DNA of 5,412 nt from an uncultured Actinomyces sp. (GTDB lineage Bacteria; Actinomycetota; Actinomycetes; Actinomycetales; Actinomycetaceae): contig CACYEE010000109.1 of the NCBI GenBank assembly GCA_902773415.1, positions 1 to 5,412 on the forward strand, read 5' to 3'. Positions within the stretch are counted from its first letter, which is position 1. Every line of letters begins with the position of its first letter. Under the pieces are notes generated by a model that did not search any database, was not told where the DNA came from, and was given only the letters and a program-made list of their open reading frames with translations. The translations under genes were made by a program, and so were the position numbers. Below, piece by piece: positions 1 to 5,412 of the stretch.

Positions 1-749
1 AGGGGGCTCCGATTGTCCTCAACGCCGACGACGCGCGCGTCGCGGCGATGGCGGCCCAGGCTCGCGGGCCCGTCATCCGCTTCTCGCGAACGACGAGGGA
101 CGCCGAGGTCGCCGCCACCGACATCGTCGCCGATGCAGATGGCCGTCCCTCTTTCCTTCTCCACGCACAGGGCCGCAGCGTTCCCGTCTCCCTCGCGCTT
201 GCGGGCATCCACCACGTCTCCAACGCGCTTGCCGCGGCGGCTCTCGCGCTCGCCCTCGGCACGGATCTCGACGAAATCGCAGGCGGGCTCGCCGGGGCGG
301 AAGCCGCCAGCCCCCACCGCATGGACGTGCGCACCGTGCGCGAGATGCGCATCATCGACGATTCGTACAACGCGAACCCCGATTCGATGCGCGCCGGAAT
401 CTCCGCGCTTTCCCAGATCGGAGCAGACGGCCCGAAAATCGCGGTTCTCGGCGCGATGCTTGAGCTCGGCGAGGAGTGCGAGGCCGAACATGCGGCGCTC
501 GGCCGCGTTCTCGCCGAGGCCGGGGTCGGCACGCTGCTGTGCATGGGCGAGGGGCTGACCTCACTGAATCGTGCGGCCGCTAATGAGGGGATCGAGGTGC
601 TCGATGTGGCAGACTTGGAGGAAACGCTTGAAGCGCTCGCACGCCTCGGCCAGCCCGGTGCAACAGTCCTGCTCAAGGGGTCGAACGGTTCGGGGGTCTG
701 GAAGGTTGCCGACGCCCTTTTTGACGGGGACGAGCCGGAAAAGGAGTAG
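1..749 (+). CDS. murF: UDP-N-acetylmuramoyl-tripeptide--D-alanyl-D-alanine ligase, MurF (3' part; 5' end outside window)
   Basis: MurF is the cytoplasmic ATP-dependent ligase that adds D-Ala-D-Ala to UDP-MurNAc-tripeptide, completing the pentapeptide precursor. The reading frame is open from the left edge (first full codon at 3) and ends with TAG at 747-749, giving 248 visible residues, roughly the last half of a typical 450-500 residue MurF. It enters in the Mur central domain with VLNADDARVAAMA. HHVSNALAAAALALALG follows, its Asn at 222-224 fitting the nucleotide-contacting Asn of Mur ligases. The C-terminal domain begins with SPHRMDV, then the family hallmark DDSYNANPDSMRA (from 357), VLGAMLELGEE and VLLKGSNGSGVWKVADAL. 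The N-terminal substrate domain and the ATP P-loop GTxGKT lie outside the window. An ATG at 48 is internal, because recognisable MurF sequence precedes it. An Ala occupies the position usually held by Asp or Glu in the VLG-D/E-M block. Identification is from motifs and is firm. Confidence 0.95.
   Translation, partial: GAPIVLNADDARVAAMAAQARGPVIRFSRTTRDAEVAATDIVADADGRPSFLLHAQGRSVPVSLALAGIHHVSNALAAAALALALGTDLDEIAGGLAGAEAASPHRMDVRTVREMRIIDDSYNANPDSMRAGISALSQIGADGPKIAVLGAMLELGEECEAEHAALGRVLAEAGVGTLLCMGEGLTSLNRAAANEGIEVLDVADLEETLEALARLGQPGATVLLKGSNGSGVWKVADALFDGDEPEKE
741..746 (+). promoter_or_regulatory. Shine-Dalgarno site for mraY
   Basis: AAGGAG lies inside the last codons of murF, 6 nt before the mraY ATG at 753. 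It supports that start and implies that ribosomes finishing murF terminate at the mraY initiation site. Confidence 0.8.
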
Positions 750-752
750 TGG

Positions 753-1841
753 ATGCTGTCGATCCTGATTGCCGCGGCCCTTTCGTTTCTCGTCGTGTTT
801 GCCGGAACGCCCATGTTCGTGCGTTTCCTGACAGCGAAGGAGTACGGTCAGTTCATTCGTCAGGACGGGCCGACCAGCCACCTGACCAAGCGCGGAACCC
901 CGACGATGGGCGGGGCGATGATCATCCTCGGGACGGTTCTCGGCTACGCCGCCGCGAACATCGTGGCAGGCCGCATGCCCGGCCTGTCGGGCATCGTCCT
1001 TCTCGGCCTCATGGCCGGAATGGGATTCATCGGATTCTTCGACGACTTCGCGAAGATCCGCCACAAGCAGTCCGAAGGCCTGACACCCCTGGGGAAGATG
1101 ATCGGGCAGGGAATCGTCGGCATTCTCTTTTCCGTTCTCGTTCTCTTTTTCCGCAATGCCGAAGGGCGTACGCCCGCCAGCACGCACATCTCCGTAATCC
1201 GCGACACCCGCGTGAACCTCGCCTTTGCCGGAACCATCGTCGGCATCCTCCTGTTCGTTGCGTGGGCAAACTTCCTCATTACCGCCTGGTCGAACGCCGT
1301 GAACCTTACCGACGGCCTGGACGGCCTCGCCTCGGGCATCTCCATGATCGCCTTCGGAACCTACACGATCATCACGATCTGGCAGTCCTACCATCCGTGC
1401 AAGGCGGTCATCGGCGCCGAACCCGGATGCTATGCCGTGCGCGACCCGCGCGACCTTGCCATCATCGCGGCGGCAATCATGGGAGCCTGCATCGGCTTCC
1501 TGTGGTGGAACACGAATCCGGCCCAGATCTTCATGGGGGACACCGGTTCTCTTGCCCTCGGAGGCGCCTTCGCCGGCCTGTCGATCCTGTCCCATACGGA
1601 ATTCCTCGCCATCCTCATCGGAGGCGTCTATCTTGTCGAAGTCATCTCCGTCGTCATCCAGACCAGCGTCTACAAGGCAACCGGCGGCAAGAGGGTCTTC
1701 CGAATGGCACCGCTCCACCACCATTTCGAAATGCTCGAATGGAAGGAAGTGACCGTCGTCGTGCGCTTCTGGACGATCGAGCTCATCATGGCGGCCCTCG
1801 GACTGGGCATCTTCTACGCCGAGTGGCTCGCGCTCCAGTAG
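753..1841 (+). CDS. mraY: Phospho-N-acetylmuramoyl-pentapeptide-transferase, MraY (lipid I synthase)
   Basis: MraY is the integral membrane enzyme that transfers phospho-MurNAc-pentapeptide from UDP to undecaprenyl phosphate, forming lipid I on the inner face of the membrane. The gene is complete at 362 residues, close to the family norm. Family motifs appear in order: DGPTSHLTKRGTPTMGG near residues 38-54, the Mg-associated pair D97-D98 in FFDDFAKI, NLTDGLDG at 184-191, FMGDTGS with D263, and the histidine motif HHHFE with H322-H324. Alternating hydrophobic stretches fit the usual ten membrane helices. The N-terminus is shorter than in E. coli, as is usual in Gram-positive bacteria. The ATG at 753 is supported by an AAGGAG site. 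The gene lies 3 nt after murF and in the same frame. An extra loop around residues 212-235, before the helix leading to FMGDTGS, carries Cys216 and Cys226 and resembles the actinobacterial form of the enzyme. Confidence 0.98.
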   Translation: MLSILIAAALSFLVVFAGTPMFVRFLTAKEYGQFIRQDGPTSHLTKRGTPTMGGAMIILGTVLGYAAANIVAGRMPGLSGIVLLGLMAGMGFIGFFDDFAKIRHKQSEGLTPLGKMIGQGIVGILFSVLVLFFRNAEGRTPASTHISVIRDTRVNLAFAGTIVGILLFVAWANFLITAWSNAVNLTDGLDGLASGISMIAFGTYTIITIWQSYHPCKAVIGAEPGCYAVRDPRDLAIIAAAIMGACIGFLWWNTNPAQIFMGDTGSLALGGAFAGLSILSHTEFLAILIGGVYLVEVISVVIQTSVYKATGGKRVFRMAPLHHHFEMLEWKEVTVVVRFWTIELIMAALGLGIFYAEWLALQ

Positions 1842-1843
1842 GG

Positions 1844-1848
1844 GGAGG
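1844..1848 (+). promoter_or_regulatory. Shine-Dalgarno site for murD
   Basis: GGAGG, in a run of G directly after the mraY stop, ends 6 nt before the murD ATG at 1855. It occupies most of the 13-nt mraY-murD gap, leaving no room for a promoter or terminator. Confidence 0.85.
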
Positions 1849-1854
1849 ACTTCC

Positions 1855-3345
1855 ATGACCCTGACGAATCCAGGAGCGGCGGCGCTTGCCGGAAAGCGCG
1901 TCGCAGTGGTCGGGCTCGGCAAGTCCGGGATGGCCGTCCTCGACGTTCTTGCGCGTCTGACCACGGCCGAACTCGCGGCCTTCGACGTCGACGAGGCCCG
2001 TCTCGACGCCGTCGATTCGCGGCACGTGGCCCTTCGCCGCTCCGCTCCGGACAACGAGATCCTGGCCCGCGAGGTCATGGATTTTCGCCCCGACCTCGTC
2101 GTGCCTGCGCCCGCAATCCCCGAAACGGGCCCGCTGTTTGCGGCATGCGAGGAAGCGGGCGTCGAAATCGCGGGAGAAATCGAACTGGCGTGGCGGCTTC
2201 GCGCGACCGACGAGAACGGATGGAGCGCGCCTTGGCTGTGCGTCACCGGAACCAACGGAAAGACGACGACGGTGTCGATGCTTGCCGCCATGCTTCAGCA
2301 GGCCGGCATCGGAGGCGAACCGCTGGGCAACGTCGGCAACCCCGCGATTGCCGAAATCACCCGCACCGACGACACGGCGCACAGGGCCTTCGCCCTCGAG
2401 CTGTCGTCCTTCCAGCTCCGCGCAACCTCGACAATCGAACCGCTCGCCTCGGTGTGCCTGAACTTCGCCGACGACCATCTCGAGTGGCATGGCAGCCGAG
2501 AGGCGTACAGGGCCGGCAAGGCGCGGGTCTACGACCGCGTGCGCGGCGCGGGAATCTTCCCCCACGGCAATTCGGCCGTTGCCGCGATGGTTCGGGAAGG
2601 CAGCCTGGCCGACGGTGCGCGGGCCGTATCCGTGACCCTCGGTCCGCCTCGCGAAGACCAGCTCGGCTTCGTTCAGGACGCCGAGGGCAACGGTCTTTTT
2701 CTCGCCGTGGACCGCGGTTTCATCGAAAACCGGGCAACGCACGCCGACATCCTCTTCACGACCGATGACCTTCGTCATCTTGCCCCTGACGGCGCAGGGC
2801 TTCCCGGACATGTCGCACTGGACGCCCTTGCGGCGGCGGCGCTCGCACGTGCAGCCGGGGTCGGCGGCGACGCCATTGCGGCGGCCCTGCGCGGCTACCG
2901 TCCCGGCGCGCACCGCATCGAGCTTGTCGGCGAGCGCGGCGGGGTTCGCTACGTCGACGATTCGAAGGCAACAAACGCGCATGCGGCGATGGCCTCTCTC
3001 GGCGCCCAGGCTGACGGTTCCGTGGTCTGGATCGTCGGGGGACTGGCGAAGGGCGCGCGTTTTGGGGAGCTTGTCGAGGCGGTTGGCGGCAAGATTGCCG
3101 GGGCCGTCGTGATCGGCGTCGACCAGGAGCCGTGGCGCGAGGCTTTCGCAGGGGCGGATTTCCCTGTTCGCCGTGTTTCTCCCGATGCGGCCGAGCCGAT
3201 GAGGGAGGCTGTCGCGCACGCCTCCGCGATGGCGGGAGCCGGCCAGACGGTTCTTCTCGCGCCTGCATGCGCCTCGATGGACCAGTTTGCTTCCTATGCG
3301 GCACGCGGCGAGGCCTTCGCCAGGGAAGTCAAGGCCCTGCCATGA
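1855..3345 (+). CDS. murD: UDP-N-acetylmuramoyl-L-alanine--D-glutamate ligase, MurD
   Basis: MurD is the cytoplasmic ATP-dependent ligase that adds D-glutamate to UDP-MurNAc-L-alanine. The gene is complete at 496 residues, longer than E. coli MurD (438). The N-terminal Rossmann-like UDP-binding domain opens with VAVVGLGKSGM (residues 16-26). The central ATPase domain has the P-loop GTNGKTTT with K136, then LELSSFQLRA and the FADDHLEWHGS block, followed by YRAGKARVY. K222 in that block aligns by motif with the carbamylated lysine of the family. The C-terminal domain has HRIELV (from H353), VDDSKATNAHA (D368, D369, K371), GGLAKGA and APACASMDQFASYAARGEAF. The usual GxHNxxNA adenine-side motif is degenerate here: G318-H319 is followed by V320 and D323 where Asn is typical. 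The ATG at 1855 has a good GGAGG site. The stop TGA overlaps the ftsW start as ATGA, indicating translational coupling. Confidence 0.97.
   Translation: MTLTNPGAAALAGKRVAVVGLGKSGMAVLDVLARLTTAELAAFDVDEARLDAVDSRHVALRRSAPDNEILAREVMDFRPDLVVPAPAIPETGPLFAACEEAGVEIAGEIELAWRLRATDENGWSAPWLCVTGTNGKTTTVSMLAAMLQQAGIGGEPLGNVGNPAIAEITRTDDTAHRAFALELSSFQLRATSTIEPLASVCLNFADDHLEWHGSREAYRAGKARVYDRVRGAGIFPHGNSAVAAMVREGSLADGARAVSVTLGPPREDQLGFVQDAEGNGLFLAVDRGFIENRATHADILFTTDDLRHLAPDGAGLPGHVALDALAAAALARAAGVGGDAIAAALRGYRPGAHRIELVGERGGVRYVDDSKATNAHAAMASLGAQADGSVVWIVGGLAKGARFGELVEAVGGKIAGAVVIGVDQEPWREAFAGADFPVRRVSPDAAEPMREAVAHASAMAGAGQTVLLAPACASMDQFASYAARGEAFAREVKALP
3331..3334 (+). promoter_or_regulatory. Possible weak ribosome binding site for ftsW
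   Basis: AAGG inside the end of murD sits 7 nt before the ATG at 3342. The match is short, so ftsW probably relies mainly on re-initiation through the ATGA overlap. A stronger AGGAGG at 3358-3363 lies after the start and has no in-frame start codon at usable distance. Confidence 0.4.
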
Positions 3346-4571
3346 GTTCCGAGATGCAGGAGGCTGCGATTGAGCGCCGCGACGAAATGCACCTGGCGAT
3401 TATCGTCCTGTGCATGTCGACCGGCTTTCTTGTGCTCTTTGGCCTGCTCATGGTGTATTCGGCAACCGCGCCCGCCTCGATCAACGAGGCCGTGAGCGGT
3501 TCGACGACGATGCTGTTCCGCAAGGCTCACATGCAGGTTGCCTTCGCGGCCGTGTCCTTCGTCTTCATGCTCGTCATGGTGAGGTTGTCGGTTCGGACAT
3601 ACAACAGGGCGGCCTTCGGGCTGTTTGTTCTCGGGCTTGTGCTTCAGGTGCTCGTCCTCACGCCGCTTGGCGTCGAGTCCGGGGGCAACAGGAACTGGAT
3701 CGGACGGTTCGGATTCACTGTCCAGCCTTCGGAGTTCCTCAAGCTCGCCTTCATTGTTTTTGCTGCCCGTACTCTCGCCGGGTTCCGTCCCGACAGGGAG
3801 GACCGATGGAGGATCCTCGGCCGGTTCGCCGTCGCCTCTGGCCTTGCCATCGTTGATGTGATGCTCGGAAAGGATCTCGGAACGGCACTCGTCTTCATGC
3901 TCGTCGTCGTCGCGATGTTCTGGGTGAGCGGCGGCCCGGCGAAGGTTCTGCTTGCGGCCGGAGCCCTTGGTCTTGCCGTCCTTGCCGTGGCGGTCGCCGA
4001 CGAGCGTTCGCGCCTGTTCCGCATCCGGCAGTGGGCCGATGCCCTGGTCACTCCGCCCGATACGGTCGACCCGAGCCAGGTCGACTATGCGCTGTGGGCT
4101 TTCGGAACGGGCGGGGTGTTCGGGACCGGTCTGGGAACCGCGACGGAGAAATGGCCCGGAAACCTTCCGGAAATCCATACGGACTTCATCCTGGCCGTCA
4201 TCGGCGAGGAGTTCGGGTTCGCCGGATGCCTTCTCGTGATTGTCGGCTTCCTGGCTCTCGGATGGTCGATTGTCCGCGTGGCGACGCTTCATCCGTCCCG
4301 GTTCGCGCGCCTGGCCGCTGCCGGCATCGCTGTGTGGCTGGTCGGCCAGGGGCTCGCCAACATGCTCGTCGTCACCGGCGTTCTTCCGGTGTTCGGCGTC
4401 CCGCTGCCGTTCATGTCCCAAGGGGGCTCGTCCCTGATGTCATCGCTCTTCGCGGTGGGCCTCGTGCTTGCCTTCGCGCTTGACGTGCCCGGCGTCCGCG
4501 AATCCTTCGAGGCGCGCCTGCCGCTCGTGCGGCGCGCCCACGCTACCGTTTCGGGAGGAAAGAATGAGTAG
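3342..4571 (+). CDS. ftsW: Septal peptidoglycan glycosyltransferase FtsW (SEDS family)
   Basis: FtsW is the polytopic SEDS-family glycosyltransferase that polymerises lipid II at the division septum with its partner class B PBP. From the ATG at 3342 the protein has 409 residues. A short polar N-terminus (about 17 residues) leads into the first helix, LAIIVLCMSTGFLVLFGLLM, and further hydrophobic segments total about ten helices. SEDS signatures are GGNRNWIGRFGFTVQPSEFLK (split here as GGNRNWI and QPSEFLKLAFI), KDLGTALVFM, GTGLGTATEKW, and LPEIHTDFILAVIGEEFG. D281 in HTDFI corresponds by motif to the essential extracellular Asp of SEDS enzymes. Near the C-terminus come NMLVVTGVLPVFGVPLPF and SQGGSS. 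Its place between murD and murG favours FtsW over RodA. The frame stays open upstream to 3132, but that part lies wholly inside murD, and the ATGA overlap favours 3342. ATGs at 3354 and 3387 remain possible starts. The cytoplasmic tail is short (about 29 residues), lacking the long extension of mycobacterial FtsW. Confidence 0.95.
   Translation: MSSEMQEAAIERRDEMHLAIIVLCMSTGFLVLFGLLMVYSATAPASINEAVSGSTTMLFRKAHMQVAFAAVSFVFMLVMVRLSVRTYNRAAFGLFVLGLVLQVLVLTPLGVESGGNRNWIGRFGFTVQPSEFLKLAFIVFAARTLAGFRPDREDRWRILGRFAVASGLAIVDVMLGKDLGTALVFMLVVVAMFWVSGGPAKVLLAAGALGLAVLAVAVADERSRLFRIRQWADALVTPPDTVDPSQVDYALWAFGTGGVFGTGLGTATEKWPGNLPEIHTDFILAVIGEEFGFAGCLLVIVGFLALGWSIVRVATLHPSRFARLAAAGIAVWLVGQGLANMLVVTGVLPVFGVPLPFMSQGGSSLMSSLFAVGLVLAFALDVPGVRESFEARLPLVRRAHATVSGGKNE
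4554..4558 (+). promoter_or_regulatory. Shine-Dalgarno site for murG
   Basis: GGAGG within the last codons of ftsW ends 5 nt before the murG ATG at 4564. It fixes the murG start even though that start lies inside ftsW. Confidence 0.85.
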
Positions 4572-5412
4572 TCTGCACGCAGTGCTGGCCGGGGGAGGAA
4601 CCGCCGGCCATGTGAATCCCCTGATTGCGACCGCACGCGAGCTTGCGGCTTCCGGCGCCGCGGTCACGGCCGTCGGAACCGCGGACAAGATGGAGGCGCG
4701 CCTTGTGCCGGCCGCAGGATTTCCCATCGAGTTCGTCGAACGTGCGCCCTTCCCGAGGCGAACGACCCTTGCGTCGCTCCAGACTCTCAGGTTTCCGGCG
4801 GCATTCGCAAAATCGGTCAGGCAGGCCGGGGCGATTCTCGACCGTGCCGGCGCGGAGGTCGCGGTCGGCTTCGGAGGCTACGTGTCCCCGCCGGTGTACG
4901 TCGCGGCGAAGCGGCGTGGCATCCCGATCGTCATCCACGAGGCGAACGCGCGGCCGGGCATGGCGAACAGGCTCGGCGCGAAGTGGGCCGCGGCCGTCGC
5001 GCTGACCTTCGAGTCGACTCCGCTGAAGAGCGCCGAGGGGACGACGGAGACGGTGGGGCTTCCGCTTCGCGCGCCGATTGCGGAACTTGCCGCCCTGTCC
5101 GGGCCGGAGCGCGAGCTTCGCCGGCGCGATGCGGCGGACAGGCTCGGCCTTGACGCCGACGTGCCGACGCTTCTCGTGACAGGCGGTTCTCTTGGAGCTG
5201 ACCATCTCAACCGGGTCATGCGCGAGTCGATGTCCCCGATTCGAGACCGTGGAGTCCAGGTGCTTCATCTGACGGGGCAGGGTTCCGGGGTCGACGGCAC
5301 GAGCATGGAGGCCGCGGTCCGGGAGGCCCTCGAAGCGGCGGGCGGCAATCCGAACTACCGGATCCTGGCCTACCTCGACGCGATGGAGGACGCCTATGCG
5401 GTGGCCGATCTG
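4564..5412 (+). CDS. murG: Undecaprenyldiphospho-muramoylpentapeptide beta-N-acetylglucosaminyltransferase, MurG (5' part; 3' end outside window)
   Basis: MurG is a GT-B fold, membrane-associated glycosyltransferase on the cytoplasmic face that transfers GlcNAc from UDP-GlcNAc to lipid I, producing lipid II. The frame opens at the ATG at 4564 and runs without a stop to the window edge, giving 283 codons of an expected 355-400. The first glycine-rich loop, GGGTAGHVNP (residues 10-19), begins the N-terminal lipid I-binding domain. The second, GFGGYVSPPVYVAA, precedes IVIHEANARPGMANRLGA, whose H125 is in the conserved HExNxxPG block. The C-terminal, donor-binding domain starts with the third loop VTGGSLGADHLNR (G207-G211). 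HLTGQG follows, and the window ends in YLDAMEDAYAVADL. The SGxxTVxE segment that binds UDP-GlcNAc should come just beyond the edge. The start overlaps the end of ftsW by 8 nt in a different frame, with a good GGAGG site. The second residue of the HEQN block is Ala here. Confidence 0.97.
   Translation, partial: MSSLHAVLAGGGTAGHVNPLIATARELAASGAAVTAVGTADKMEARLVPAAGFPIEFVERAPFPRRTTLASLQTLRFPAAFAKSVRQAGAILDRAGAEVAVGFGGYVSPPVYVAAKRRGIPIVIHEANARPGMANRLGAKWAAAVALTFESTPLKSAEGTTETVGLPLRAPIAELAALSGPERELRRRDAADRLGLDADVPTLLVTGGSLGADHLNRVMRESMSPIRDRGVQVLHLTGQGSGVDGTSMEAAVREALEAAGGNPNYRILAYLDAMEDAYAVADL

Noticed and set aside
13..558. Plus-strand open frame of 181 codons overlapping the murF fragment
   Set aside because: Ser-, Arg- and Pro-rich out-of-frame translation. 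MurF motifs occupy the other frame.
1842..1854. Possible promoter or terminator between mraY and murD
   Set aside because: The gap is 13 nt and largely filled by the murD ribosome binding site. No hairpin or -10/-35 pair fits.
749..1858. Plus-strand open frame of 369 codons overlapping mraY in another frame
   Set aside because: Arg-, His- and Pro-rich out-of-frame reading of mraY. The mraY frame has every family motif.
561..2291. Very long open frame on the minus strand (576 codons), antisense to murF, mraY and murD
   Set aside because: Its translation is a low-complexity mix of charged residues with no recognisable domain, and it mirrors three well-supported genes. Long antisense frames are expected where third codon positions are GC-rich.
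1786..3219. Long minus-strand open frame (477 codons) antisense to murD
   Set aside because: Arg- and Gly-rich translation with no motif, fully covered by murD. This is a GC-driven shadow.
3132..3341. Upstream extension of the ftsW frame, adding 70 residues
   Set aside because: It lies entirely within murD coding sequence, is Arg- and Gly-rich, and is unlike SEDS N-termini. The ATG at 3342 gives a normal FtsW N-terminus.
3370..3495. Small TTG-started frame of 41 codons, 6 nt after AGGAGG inside ftsW
   Set aside because: It has good Shine-Dalgarno spacing but a rare start codon, sits wholly inside ftsW, and its translation shows no feature. It is probably chance.
3294..4421. Minus-strand open frame (375 codons) antisense to ftsW
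   Set aside because: Its translation is rich in Glu, Asp, His and Arg, the typical mirror of a hydrophobic membrane protein gene. No motif or credible start context was seen.
4543..5268. Minus-strand open frame (241 codons) antisense to murG
   Set aside because: Arg-rich translation without domain features, opposite a clear murG.

Overview
This window is an interior segment of a bacterial division and cell wall (dcw) cluster. It contains five genes on the + strand, packed end to end: murF (3' part), mraY, murD, ftsW and murG (5' part). The DNA is visibly GC-rich, with G or C dominating third codon positions. Several protein features point to a high-GC Gram-positive bacterium (Actinomycetota). 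These are the C-terminal MraY block with HHHFE followed by EVTVVVRFW and GLGIFYAEW, the MraY loop ending CYAVRDPRDLA, the VDDSKATN and GGLAKGA blocks of MurD, and HEANARPGMANR in MurG. A member of the Actinomycetaceae or a related group is plausible, but the genus cannot be fixed from this sequence alone.

Layout: 1-749 is the C-terminal part of MurF. After 3 nt, mraY follows (753-1841), then a 13-nt gap and murD (1855-3345). murD overlaps ftsW by 4 nt (ATGA, 3342-3345), and ftsW (3342-4571) overlaps murG by 8 nt (4564-4571). murG is still open at the right edge of the window. There is no intergenic space long enough for a promoter or terminator, so the five genes are almost certainly co-transcribed from a promoter outside the window, with translational coupling at the overlaps. 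No RNA genes, mobile elements, repeats, CRISPR arrays or terminators were seen.

The genes encode consecutive steps of peptidoglycan precursor synthesis. MurD adds D-Glu to UDP-MurNAc-L-Ala, and MurF adds D-Ala-D-Ala to complete the UDP-MurNAc-pentapeptide. MraY moves phospho-MurNAc-pentapeptide onto undecaprenyl phosphate to make lipid I, and MurG adds GlcNAc to make lipid II. FtsW polymerises lipid II at the septum together with its cognate class B PBP. The order matches the classical dcw cluster, so murE is expected just upstream, and murC and ftsQ downstream.

I found no undescribed system here. The window is an ordinary housekeeping region. The points listed as findings are residue-level deviations and junction details of modest interest.
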